From an archaeon (lineage in GTDB: Archaea; Thermoproteota; Nitrososphaeria; Nitrososphaerales; CADDZS01): a stretch of DNA of 24,717 bases. A model generated the notes under the pieces. That model made no database searches. It was not told where the DNA came from and worked only from the letters and a program-made list of their open reading frames with translations. Positions 7,021 to 15,185 of the stretch are shown here, piece by piece. Where the stretch lies: the NCBI GenBank assembly GCA_021806865.1, contig JAKAPU010000022.1, positions 1-24,717 on the forward strand. The letters run 5' to 3'. The position numbers and the translations under genes are program-made. How positions within the stretch are numbered: position 1 is the stretch's first letter; each line of letters starts with the position of its first letter.

Positions 7021-8040
7021 TCAGTAAGCCGAGACTATTTCTCTGAAGTCATTCATCCTTACAGCCATGCCGAATCGCTCTTCCATCTTCTTCATCTCTC
7101 GGTAGGTCTTCAGCATCAGTGGAAGATGCTTCACCATGCTAAATTTTCCAGCAAACTTGAGCTGTATCAAATCGTAGACGTAGTTGAAGTATTCGAATTT
7201 TTTCAGGACCGCAGCGCGGTACGCTTCCATGTCCTCTAGATTTTCACAAAGTAGCTGGGCGCATTGCAGGCTCGGAATTATTCCCTCGCCAAGTAGCGGA
7301 AAGACCGTCCCGATCGATTCGCCGCAACCGACCACATTTCCCACATAGAATGGCTCGCAGTACTTGGGCGGAGAAATCCTGATCGGCCTTCCAATCTTCT
7401 TCAACACCTTACCGGGGTTGTCTGCGTTGAATCTGTCCAGTGCATCGTTGTGTCTCTTGTAGTAGTCTCCTGCTCCTACGTATGCCGTGCCGTTCTCCAG
7501 TGGAAAGTACCAGAAATAACCAGAGAGTCCTTCGAATGGTCTGATGAAGAAATCGTCGTATGGAACACCTCCGTTGTTATACTCAAGTTTGTACTCGACG
7601 CAAGGTATCCAAAGATCTTCCTTGACCTTTGGAAGGAACGCTCGATGCAGGCTGGTGCAATCGATGATCATATCGTAATTCTCATTCTTCAACATGGACG
7701 GCGTTGCCTTTACGCCAAAATGAGCTTTCTTTCCTTTCGTGAGATCAACTTCGAGTTGGTGCTTATCGTATGTAACTAGTCCCTTCAGAGGAATCTTCTT
7801 CGTCTTTCCATTGCCGAGATCAACAGACATTTGTCTACCGTTGAAGAAGATGTACTTCTCAAAGTCGATACCAAGCGGTTTCATTACTCTTGAGAGCTCG
7901 TGCTTTGAAGTCCCCCACGCGCAAACTGCCTGAAACTCGCCCTCCTTCTGCATCTCGTAACCGGTGACATCGTGTTCGTTGCTCAATCTGTTTAGCAGGT
8001 AGCTCCCTGCTACGCCAAGCCCAACTACGGCAATTTTCAA
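7021..8040 (-). CDS. FAD-dependent oxidoreductase, geranylgeranyl reductase-like
   Basis: 339 aa starting at a TTG. The N-terminus MKIAVVGLGVAGSYLLNRL is a Rossmann dinucleotide-binding fold (GxGxxG at residues 7-12). A second cofactor-binding segment, GCGESIGTVFPLLGEGIIPSLQCAQLL, matches the FAD-contact region of geranylgeranyl reductase/digeranylgeranylglycerophospholipid reductase proteins, which saturate isoprenoid chains of archaeal lipids. It is somewhat shorter than typical family members (about 390-450 aa) and uses CGE where many have GDA, so the exact substrate is uncertain. It heads a three-gene operon and is divergent from the histone gene across 125 bp. Confidence 0.75.
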   Translation of the reverse strand: MKIAVVGLGVAGSYLLNRLSNEHDVTGYEMQKEGEFQAVCAWGTSKHELSRVMKPLGIDFEKYIFFNGRQMSVDLGNGKTKKIPLKGLVTYDKHQLEVDLTKGKKAHFGVKATPSMLKNENYDMIIDCTSLHRAFLPKVKEDLWIPCVEYKLEYNNGGVPYDDFFIRPFEGLSGYFWYFPLENGTAYVGAGDYYKRHNDALDRFNADNPGKVLKKIGRPIRISPPKYCEPFYVGNVVGCGESIGTVFPLLGEGIIPSLQCAQLLCENLEDMEAYRAAVLKKFEYFNYVYDLIQLKFAGKFSMVKHLPLMLKTYREMKKMEERFGMAVRMNDFREIVSAY

Positions 8041-8120
8041 GGCAAGTCAAGACTCCAGTTGACGGGCAACCGCTTCAATTCTCTCCTGCTGTATTTCTGC
8101 CTTTTTGGTCCTGTCTACTC

Positions 8121-8133
8121 AAAAGTTAAAATA
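8121..8133 (+). promoter_or_regulatory. TATA-like box for the histone gene
   Basis: AAAAGTTAAAATA lies 33-45 nt upstream of the histone start codon, which places the transcription start roughly at 8153-8160, close to the TTG start. This is a pattern match only. Confidence 0.45.
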
Positions 8134-8165
8134 CGTTCAGGGGCAGCAGTAGATTTCGAGGGAAG

Positions 8166-8390
8166 TTGTCCGAGACAGAGTTTGGTCTTGCCGCAGTTTA
8201 CCGCATTATCAAAAAGTCGGGCGCCGAAAGAGTGAGCGACGAAGCGGCAGAAGAGTTAAGACGAGTCGTCGAGGATGTTGCTTCCCAAGTGGCAAAACAG
8301 GCAACTGAGCTTTCTGTCCACGCCGGGAGACATACAGTAAAGGCCTCCGACGTCAGGCTCGCAGCAAAGAATGTTCTCAGGACGCCCTAA
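8166..8390 (+). CDS. Archaeal histone (HMf-type)
   Basis: 74 aa with a single histone fold: helix 1 AVYRIIKKSGAERVS, long helix 2 DEAAEELRRVVEDVASQVAKQA, loop HAGRHTVKASDVRLAAKN and helix 3. The Arg-His-Thr-Val-Lys segment and the KASDV turn are classic for archaeal histones, which form dimers and larger stacks that wrap DNA. There is no tail beyond the fold, so it is a minimal histone. The start is a TTG at 8166; there is no ATG in frame upstream, and a GAGGG motif lies only about 4 nt away. It is single-copy in this window and precedes tRNA-Glu by 11 bp. Confidence 0.93.
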   Translation: MSETEFGLAAVYRIIKKSGAERVSDEAAEELRRVVEDVASQVAKQATELSVHAGRHTVKASDVRLAAKNVLRTP

Positions 8391-8401
8391 CCAACTACCG
8401 C

Positions 8402-8561
<160 letters not shown>

Positions 8562-8603
8562 ACACTTGAAGTTAGCTTCTCTGCATCCACCCAATTTTGA
8601 CAT

Positions 8604-8668
8604 GAAGTGATCCGAACCTCAGTTATCTTCTGTCGCCGCGTACCACTACCTGAGGTTTGGATCGCTTC
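8604..8668. repeat. 19-bp inverted repeat with two wobble pairs
   Basis: Bases 8604-8622 pair with 8650-8668 over 19 positions, with two G-U type pairs and no true mismatch, around a 27-nt loop. A second, smaller hairpin (TAGCTTC/GAAGCTA, 8713-8719 and 8731-8737) follows. It lies between tRNA-Glu and the IS110-type transposase. It may be the outer end of that element, a small non-coding RNA or a terminator. No gene is seen in 8559-8895. Confidence 0.55.
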
Positions 8669-8895
8669 CCCGCATGAATTTTTCTCTTCTCGAAGTATAT
8701 CAGAATCAATCATAGCTTCTGGAGCCAAAAGAAGCTAGAATATAACAATCGACTTTAGTCAAAGATAGTCGAGCTTCCCTCAGATTGCGTTATGATGCAT
8801 ACATCATCACGTGATAGTCCCTGATGTTGCTCGTTGTCGGCACTAATTTCTCCCGTGGAAATCTTCTGCTACTAAAGAGAGAAGATTGAACATCA

Positions 8896-10134
8896 TCATC
8901 TTTTCGAATCACTCCTATCTGAGGCTTTGTTTTTGCTGCCGCGATTGTGGCGTCCGAGCATGCGGTCCAGATTCGTCGAATACTGCTCCAATACTTCAAC
9001 ATCTGATGAAAGGCGTTTGGCTAGTTCAGGGACATCCTCTGGCAGTACCGCATCTTTGATGACTCTCTTGGCATTGTAAGACGTCTGTCTGACCTTCTTT
9101 GCAGTCAGGTACTTGTCCTCCTCTACGTATCTCTGCTTTGAAGTCAGGATCTTCCAGACTATGCAGGCAAGTTTTCTTGCAGCATCGACCTGAGCTTCTT
9201 GTGGAGCCTTGCCTCTCTTTATTTGTCTCATGTAGATTCTTTTGACATCTGACTCCTTCTTTGCCTGCGCGGCAGCTCTCACTGCGATTGTTAGTGCGTA
9301 CTTGAGTACGACATCACCGTGCTTCACGTGCTCGTGGCGAGATTCGCGTTCTCCACTGTTGTCAGCACCAGGAACAACTCCTGCATATGAGCAGAGGTGC
9401 TTCTTTGTTGGAAACCTTGAAGCGTCACCTATTCTCGCCTTGATAGCTAAGGCGGTGAATGCACTGATGCCAGGATGGCTGAAAAGAAGCTGGCAATCTT
9501 GGTCTGCTTCAGCCATTTTTGCAATCTCTGTCTCGACTTCCGTGTGCTGGGTTGCATAGAATTTGAGTTCCTCAAGATGCAAAGCGAGTGCAAGCTTGTC
9601 TTGCTTTGGAAGATCTATTTCTCCAAGCTTTTGGAGACCTCCAATCCCAAAAATGCTTGAGAACTCTTCGAACTCGCTCTGGACCATGTTTCTCTCAAGA
9701 AGAGCTTGAATTTGGTTCTTCACTCTAGAGATCTTCGCGCCAATCTCTATCTGATTGGTGACAAGGAAGCGCATGTCCTCAATCTCCGGTGAGGGGACAT
9801 AGCATCTTCTCAAGTATCCCAACGCATCCTCTTTGACAATACGCTCGCAGTCTCTCTTATCGGTTTTCACTGATGCTTTCCTCTCCGGCGGTGCGACCAT
9901 ATGGACCACATGGTTCTTTGTCGATCCGAATGAAGAAATCATCTTGGTGATTGCTTTTCCTGTCGTGCTAGATTCTATTACGAACACCGATTTCTCAGGG
10001 ATCTTTTCGAGCATTGCAAGTACTTCTGCCCTAGTAGTCTTGAAGTCGAATGACTGAACTGGAGTCTCCTCGCTATCTGCGAATACGAGCGTGGTGCAGC
10101 TTCTCTTGTGCGCGTCTATTCCTACTCTCATCAT
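8896..10134 (-). CDS. IS110-family transposase, apparently intact
   Basis: 412 aa from the ATG at 10134, which begins MMRVGIDAHKRS, the normal family N-terminus; the frame is open to 10236 but the extra 34 residues look non-coding. The N-terminal RuvC-like DEDD domain shows the Asp of GIDAHK, the Glu of VFVIESSTTG and the Asp pair of VKTDKRDCERI. The C-terminal domain has LLFSHPGISAFTALAIKARIGD, then YAGVVPGADNSGERESRH, where the Ser after Asn is the likely catalytic serine, and AARKLACIVWKIL. The protein has a charged C-terminal extension. It should be a functional RNA-guided recombinase if its guide region is intact. It differs from the neighbouring IS110 gene in sequence. Confidence 0.9.
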   Translation of the reverse strand: MMRVGIDAHKRSCTTLVFADSEETPVQSFDFKTTRAEVLAMLEKIPEKSVFVIESSTTGKAITKMISSFGSTKNHVVHMVAPPERKASVKTDKRDCERIVKEDALGYLRRCYVPSPEIEDMRFLVTNQIEIGAKISRVKNQIQALLERNMVQSEFEEFSSIFGIGGLQKLGEIDLPKQDKLALALHLEELKFYATQHTEVETEIAKMAEADQDCQLLFSHPGISAFTALAIKARIGDASRFPTKKHLCSYAGVVPGADNSGERESRHEHVKHGDVVLKYALTIAVRAAAQAKKESDVKRIYMRQIKRGKAPQEAQVDAARKLACIVWKILTSKQRYVEEDKYLTAKKVRQTSYNAKRVIKDAVLPEDVPELAKRLSSDVEVLEQYSTNLDRMLGRHNRGSKNKASDRSDSKR

Positions 10135-10221
10135 TTCTCTTGATTCACATACTCCTTTCTTCGTTTCTGTTTGGTGACTGGTTGTTTGCGTCATGGATCC
10201 CAGACCGACAATCTCCCGTAC

Positions 10222-10276
10222 GTCCATTATGGACAAGCGGGCCGGTCGTTTCTATCATCATCGTTTGAGATGATGA
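10222..10276 (-). ncRNA. Candidate bridge RNA region upstream of IS110 element 2
   Basis: Between this transposase and the next element (10135-10638) there is no gene. It holds GTCCAT-T-ATGGAC at 10222-10234 and an 8-bp hairpin TCATCATC/GATGATGA at 10255-10276 with a 6-nt loop. IS110-group elements encode their guide (bridge) RNA just upstream of the transposase, so this is the expected place. The limits of the RNA are unknown and no homology was checked. Confidence 0.35.
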
Positions 10277-10638
10277 CCGTGCAGCCATGCTGGGAAACAT
10301 GCACAAGGCATCCATGTAATTCGTTCGTTCAGGGTGTAGTCGCTCAGTCTCGACAATGATGGATGGACAGATTGCCCTACGCTGGGCTTGGTGCGCTCAT
10401 CTTTTTAGTTTTGCTCCCTAGGACGAGTCAAGAGTGGATAGCAACAGACCTGCTCTACGTTTTCCGCAAGCATCCATAAGCGCTCTATGGCGCAATCTGA
10501 CATTCAACGGACGCAGAGCTCCACATTCACATGAAAGAGTTCATCCCCTGCCCACAGCACGAGAGTCTCAGCCTTGTTGCGAGTGGTTAGGCGCCGCTGC
10601 TCAATCCGACTATTCTTTCAGTCCGGAGCTTGTACTTT

Positions 10639-11810
10639 TCAGGACGCACCTCCAGTTGCTGAGTCCAGTCTTGCGATCTTTGCTCTGGTCAACTCCGGAT
10701 CTTGGTACTTCCAGTTCTGCCTCGTCTTCAGCATGAAGTATAACATTCGAACGAGCTTTCGCATCACTGCGACGCGAGCCTTCTTGCTCCTTCCTGTCCT
10801 CTTCTTTGCTAGGTCATAGTACGCCTTAATTTGTGGATTGTAGTCCTTGACATGGTCAGCTGCTACGCCCAGTGCCCACCTAGCGATGCTGGGACCCTCT
10901 CTTGACATCCTTCCTCTTTTCTTCACATCCGAGCTCTGTCTCTCAACTGGAACGATGCCCAAAGCGCTCGCGAGGTGATTATCGGAGGGAAATCTGTTGA
11001 TGTCACCTATGTAGGAAGAAAGAAGCGAAGCAAGGTAGAAGTCTGTTCCCTGTATCGACATTATGATCTTGACATCGTCGCTCAGTTTGGCTCTGCCTTT
11101 GATGGCTGATTCAAATGGGAGACACTGCTCCTCGAGGAACTCGAGCCTGTCCAGCATCGACTTGATTACGAGGTCTCTTTCATCCCCAAAGGATAAGGAT
11201 CGCATCAGATTCCTTCTCGTCACTGAGAAGTTGTCACTCATTTTAGGGAGCTTCTCGTTCACGCCTTCACGCTTGAGATAGCTCAAGATCCGAAGCTTGA
11301 CTTTTCGTGCGTCCTCTCCGAGCCTGACTCTCTGTATCAGAAGATCCCTCGTTAGCTGCTCCTCTCTTGTCAGCAAATGGGCCTCTGGCAGCATATTCCC
11401 ACCTGATGCAGCTTTGCTAGCTTCAGGCTATCAATCTTATCGGATTTCTTCTTTGACTTTACAATCCAGGCTAGGACCTTCGGATTTGCTACTGTGACAT
11501 CAAAGCCATATTGTTCGTGCATTGCTCTAAAGAAGGGATAGGTCGTTCCCATGGCTTCGCAAGCAATCCTTGTTCCTTCTGGCAGTCTGTCAGCGAGCAG
11601 TCGGTATCCTTCGCTGGTCATTTTGAAAGTGATTCTGTCTATTGTGTCTCCGCTTGGAGACAGGACAGCTGCAAGGCTCGAGCTGTCCCCAAGGTCTACA
11701 CCGGCAACTGTAGGATTTGTCATGCCAATGACGTGACCAATCTCAGGCCTTAAGCTGGCGACTCCATTCTTCTGGTTCTTCTGCTTTCTTCTATTCATAT
11801 TTCTTCTCAC
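10639..11810 (-). pseudogene. IS110-family transposase broken by one frameshift
   Basis: The N-terminal part (11370-11810) has VAGVDLGDSSS with the first Asp, ACEAMGTTYPFF with the Glu and KSDKIDSLKLAKL with the Asp pair. The C-terminal part (10639-11394) continues in another frame with LPEAHLLTREEQLTRDLLIQR, IMSIQGTDFYLASLLSSYIGD, LGIVPVERQSSDVKKRG (likely catalytic Ser) and AVMRKLVRMLYFMLK. Joining them needs a shift at about 11394-11402, after LHQVG; one extra base there gives the normal sequence. There is no classic slippery heptamer, so loss of one base is more likely than programmed frameshifting. The probable start is the ATG at 11798. Confidence 0.85.
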
Positions 11811-11864
11811 TCATGTTTTTGCACTTTGATCAGGACAGTCTGTCTATCTACACTCAAAGACAGA

Positions 11865-11998
11865 GGCGGCTCCCAAATTCTGAAAAGGGAGCCGCCCCGA
11901 AGAGGACCAACCGCAGAAGAACGAATTACGAGTCAGTCACAAGAGATTAGAAGGCTGCGGGGATCCATGACCACAACTCCAGCTGATTCTTGCTGGAG
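11865..11998 (-). ncRNA. Two-hairpin region, candidate bridge RNA of IS110 element 3
   Basis: There are two perfect stems: GGCGGCTCCC (11865-11874) with 11887-11896, 10 bp and a 12-nt loop, and CTCCAGC (11977-11983) with 11992-11998, 7 bp and an 8-nt loop. They lie between the element's inferred upper end and the transposase start, where IS110-group elements encode a bridge RNA with two recognition loops. Size and layout fit; the loop sequences have not been matched to element ends or target. Confidence 0.45.
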
Positions 11999-12020
11999 GG
12001 GATGGGCTAATCTAAGATTT

Positions 12021-12587
12021 TCACGCCCGCTGGGTATAGGGGTGTGCAGAATTAAGAAACATTTGATTTCTATCTCCTATCTCTACTATCCTGCCTTTGT
12101 ACATTGAGGCGACTCGGTCGCTCATCATCCTAATGACTGAGAGATTGTGCGATATGAATAGATACGTCAGATTGAATTTGAGCTGCAGTTCTTTGAGGAG
12201 AATCAAAATCTGCGCTTGAATAGATACGTCCAAGGAGGAAGTGGGTTCGTCCAGTATCAGGAGCTTCGGGTTAAGGATCAAAGATCTAGCAACACATATG
12301 CGTTGACGCTGTCCACCAGAGAACTGATGTGGGAAAAGCGAAAATTGATCGTCTCGCATCCCTACATATCGCAACATTTCCTTTCCATGCTGAATAGATT
12401 CCTGTTTTGAACGGCCGTGCGCAACCAGAGGTTCCACAACCGCGTCTATGATTCTCTGTCGTGGATCAAGTGACGCGTATGGATCCTGAAACACAATTTG
12501 GACATCTCTTCTGTGCTTCAGTAGATCCTTTCCTTTAAGAGCCGAAACATCAAGCCCATTATTGCAAGAGTGGTTACTGACTTTCAA
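12021..12587 (-). pseudogene. Oligopeptide/dipeptide ABC transporter ATPase fragment (DppF/OppF type)
   Basis: It contains the middle and late parts of an OppF/DppF-type ATPase: DVQIVFQDPYASLDPRQRI (Q loop), signature SGGQRQRICVARSL, Walker B LLILDEPTSSLD, the H-loop region FISHNLSVIR and HPYTQ. The Walker A region is missing: homology begins only at about 12556 (DVSALKGKDLLKHRRD), and the preceding residues are unrelated and overlap the end of the livF-like gene. The C-terminus stops at HPYTQRA, where IS110-type element 3 begins, and lacks the usual cysteine-containing tail. Both ends are thus lost, so it cannot be a working ATPase. No peptide permease genes are nearby. Confidence 0.85.
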
Positions 12588-13306
12588 GTCCTGTCAAGGG
12601 AGGCCGAGCGAATAAATCGGCTAAGCAATGTCTCTTGCGCTAAAATAGATTGAGCATCTCCTTCATTTGTCACTTTGCCTGAATCTATCACGTATACGTA
12701 ATCAGCCAGCCCTATCGCTGCCTTGACGTTCTGCTCGACTATCAGAATTGTAAGTCCTGTGGCATTCAATTTCTTGAGCTTCTCAAACACAGCGTTTTGC
12801 TTCCCTGCGTCTAACCCTGTCGAAGGCTCGTCCAGCATCAGAAGCTTTGGATTCGCCATCAACGCTCTTGCGATAAGAAGCATCTGCCTTTCTCCACCGC
12901 TGAGCGTGCCCGCCATCTGTTGCGCCCTCTCTTTTAGTATAGGGAAAAGCTGGAAGACTTCTTCTGACTTTTTGCCTATAGTCTTCTTATCTGGCATAAC
13001 ATAGGCGCCGAGCCTGATATTGTCTCGCACGGATAGATTGGGAAAAGCCCCCGTTGCTTGAGGAACGTATCCAATACCAAGTTGAATCATTGATGAAGTT
13101 GAAACTACTGTAACGTCCTTGTCTTCAAAGAATATCTGACCTTCTTGGCTCGGAAGTATCTTGATTATTGTCTTGAGCAGAGTTGTCTTTCCAGCTCCAT
13201 TAGGTCCGATAATCAGCGTAATTTTGCCTTGTTCCGCCTTGAGACTTACTCCATGCAACACTTCTGAAGTATCGTAACCTGATTTCAGTGCGCGAACTTC
13301 GAGCAA
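12584..13306 (-). CDS. livF: Branched-chain-type ABC transporter ATPase, LivF-like
   Basis: 240 aa, the normal LivF length. Walker A GPNGAGKT (34-41), Q loop VPQATGAFPNLSVRDN (81-96), signature LSGGERQ (135-141), Walker B LLMLDEP (155-161) and the H-loop VEQNVKAA are all present. VRDNIRLGAY and the short C-terminus are typical of LivF rather than LivG. The start is TTG at 13306, with AGGAAG just upstream. It is the last intact gene of the transporter operon, 40 bp after the LivG-like gene. The substrate of Liv-type systems may be amino acids, urea, or aromatic acids; context here favours the last but does not prove it. Confidence 0.88.
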   Translation of the reverse strand: MLEVRALKSGYDTSEVLHGVSLKAEQGKITLIIGPNGAGKTTLLKTIIKILPSQEGQIFFEDKDVTVVSTSSMIQLGIGYVPQATGAFPNLSVRDNIRLGAYVMPDKKTIGKKSEEVFQLFPILKERAQQMAGTLSGGERQMLLIARALMANPKLLMLDEPSTGLDAGKQNAVFEKLKKLNATGLTILIVEQNVKAAIGLADYVYVIDSGKVTNEGDAQSILAQETLLSRFIRSASLDRT

Positions 13307-13346
13307 TTTTTTCTTCCTAGCGCCTACGAATTAGAACTAAGAACAA

Positions 13347-14150
13347 CTATCCGAAGTATGCTTCGACTGTGCGTTCGTCTGAGCCGAAATTTGAAGATTG
13401 ACCCTCGAATATTTTCTCGCCGTGGTGAAGTACAAAGATATAGTCAGATATCAACATGAGCTCCTGTAAATTATGCTCGATAATAAGCAGAGTCTTCGCC
13501 AGCTTCTTGTTTGCATCTGTAATGAAATGGACGAATCTTTGAATGTTTCCCAAATCGATTCCTGCAATCGGTTCATCCATAATCACCAGTGAACAGTCTC
13601 GGATTGTTGCTCTCAAGAGCTCTGTCATCTTCTTCTCACTGTAGCTTAAGTTGGACATCTTGGCGTGTCTCAATTTCTCGAGACCTGTTGAATCAAGTAG
13701 TTCTTCAAGTAGTGAGTTGAAGTCAGGCAATGCCTTTCGCCGCGGTGATATTCCTACCAGTATGTTCTCTTCCAGACTCAGATCTGGAAACGATCTTGGC
13801 GTTTGAAATGTCCTGCTTATTCCGCGGTTAGCAATATAATGTGGGGATCTTGCCGTAATATCTTTGCCCTCGAAGATGACTCTTCCCCCATTGGGCCTTA
13901 TAAAACCGGTAATTAGGTTTACCAGAGTACTTTTACCAGAACCGTTGGGGCCAATTAGTCCGTAAATTTTGCCTTCTTCGAGTGAAAGAGAAACATCCCT
14001 AATTGCATACAAGCCACCAAAGTGTTTTGTGAGATTGGTAACTTGTAGAAATGACTTGGAAGAAGATGACAAACTGTTGTTCTTCTGCTCCAAATCTTGA
14101 TAGCTTGGATTGGATTGGAAAGGCAGATCTGTCTTGTTCATCATGTTCAC
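13347..14150 (-). CDS. livG: Branched-chain-type ABC transporter ATPase, LivG-like
   Basis: 267 aa. Walker A is GPNGSGKS (67-74), with the LivG-typical GFIRPNGGRVIFEGKDIT and ISRTFQTPRSFPDLSLEENI segments, Walker B LVIMDEP (188-194) and the H-loop IEHNLQEL. The ABC signature is LSYSEKK (168-174) instead of the usual LSYGQQR/LSGGQ, an oddity that may change ATPase behaviour. A polar, Ser-rich N-terminal extension of about 30 residues precedes the ATPase fold. The frame opens with GTG at 14150; ATG at 14144 is an equally good start. It begins 18 bp after the LivM-like stop, in one operon. Confidence 0.86.
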   Translation of the reverse strand: MNMMNKTDLPFQSNPSYQDLEQKNNSLSSSSKSFLQVTNLTKHFGGLYAIRDVSLSLEEGKIYGLIGPNGSGKSTLVNLITGFIRPNGGRVIFEGKDITARSPHYIANRGISRTFQTPRSFPDLSLEENILVGISPRRKALPDFNSLLEELLDSTGLEKLRHAKMSNLSYSEKKMTELLRATIRDCSLVIMDEPIAGIDLGNIQRFVHFITDANKKLAKTLLIIEHNLQELMLISDYIFVLHHGEKIFEGQSSNFGSDERTVEAYFG

Positions 14151-14168
14151 GAGTCTCTTCTAGGGTCA

Positions 14169-15185
14169 TCATTTCTTAGGAATCAATTTTTTCTGAATGA
14201 AACTCAGGGCAGTCCCAGCTACTCCGCGCGGAATAACTCTCAGCACAATTATAACAAGAGCTCCATAAATCAGGGCGACAATAGCACTATTCGAAAACCA
14301 AATGGGAAAGACTGTTTGGACAACGATAACTATCAATGCGCCGATGATAACCCCTCCAATATTTCCAATCCCTCCTATGACAACTATTGCGATTACGACA
14401 AACGAGTTCGCAACAGAAAAAACATTTGCGCCCACATGCTCGTAAACGAAGGAATAATACGCTCCACTTACTCCAGCCATCAGAGAGCTTATTGTCATAA
14501 CAATAATCTTGTACTTGTTAACATTAATACCCATTGACTCAGCAGCCAGCGGATCGCCCTTCACTGCCTTGAACTTTATCCGCCATCGAGATGTTTCTAG
14601 GAAATAGAGGGAAAGCATCGAGGGGATAAATATGGCGATGCCAACATAGTATAGGAAGTCATGATTAGCAACGTAATTAGAAAAAAAGGACAGCCCTTCT
14701 TCACCATACAATTTTGTGGTTAGATAAAACAAAACCTCGGAGAGTAAGAGGAGCGCCGTACCCTGATACACCGGAGACAGCCTTAGGGTTGTGAATCCGA
14801 AAATTGCACCAAGAGCACATGAACCCAACGCTCCAAGAATGATAGCTGGGATAATGGGAATCCTGTTCTGGAAGGCCAATATTGCAAACAAGAAAGCGCC
14901 CAGTCCGTATTGTAGTGCATGGCCCAAAGTTAGCTGGCCGGAGTAGCTAAATAAAAGATCCCAGCTGGCCGCGAAGATGATGAAACCCATCGCAGTCATG
15001 AAAACATACTCAAGATAACTGTAGGACGTAAGTGGAATTATTGCGAATACTAGCGAAGCCACGAGCAAAAGAGAAAGATTCACGTCCTTTGCCCTAGAGA
15101 ATATTTCTCTAGTTCGACCCCGCAGTTTAAATTTATGAGCCCTAGGTCGTGGGCTGTTGTTTTTCTCCCTTTTCGCGTTACACAC
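14169..15185 (-). CDS. livM: Branched-chain-type ABC transporter permease, LivM-like
   Basis: 338 aa with about nine or ten hydrophobic segments. Family marks: LLFSYSGQLTLGHALQYGLGAF, LRLSPVYQGTALL, GDPLAAESMGINVNKYKIIVM (the EAA-like cytoplasmic loop contacting the ATPases), and FVVIAIVVIGGIGNIGGVIIGA. I choose the GTG at 15185, which overlaps the LivH stop by 8 bp and has AAGGTGG at a good distance; the longer TTG start at 15203 is less likely. The N-terminal 35 residues are very basic and cytoplasmic. It works as a heterodimer with the LivH-like permease to form the membrane channel. Confidence 0.87.
   Translation of the reverse strand: MCNAKREKNNSPRPRAHKFKLRGRTREIFSRAKDVNLSLLLVASLVFAIIPLTSYSYLEYVFMTAMGFIIFAASWDLLFSYSGQLTLGHALQYGLGAFLFAILAFQNRIPIIPAIILGALGSCALGAIFGFTTLRLSPVYQGTALLLLSEVLFYLTTKLYGEEGLSFFSNYVANHDFLYYVGIAIFIPSMLSLYFLETSRWRIKFKAVKGDPLAAESMGINVNKYKIIVMTISSLMAGVSGAYYSFVYEHVGANVFSVANSFVVIAIVVIGGIGNIGGVIIGALIVIVVQTVFPIWFSNSAIVALIYGALVIIVLRVIPRGVAGTALSFIQKKLIPKK

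Larger units (their letters stand above)
8896..10430 (-). mobile_element. IS110-type element 2 (ends approximate)
   Basis: It consists of the intact transposase plus upstream non-coding DNA. Elements of this family have no terminal inverted repeats and no target duplication, so the ends cannot be fixed by eye. The upper bound is a rough guess from the structured region above the gene; the lower end could extend past 8896 toward 8604. Confidence 0.5.
10600..12020 (-). mobile_element. IS110-type element 3 (ends approximate)
   Basis: The upper end is placed at about 12020 because peptide-transporter ATPase homology stops there, at HPYTQRA, and unrelated sequence begins. That leaves about 210 bp of non-coding DNA above the transposase start, holding two hairpins. 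The lower end is not defined; the remaining ATPase 3' end was not found on the other side. Confidence 0.55.

Noticed and set aside
10639..11810. Programmed frameshift making a full-length transposase
   Set aside because: No slippery heptamer or downstream structure was seen at the junction; a one-base loss explains it more simply.
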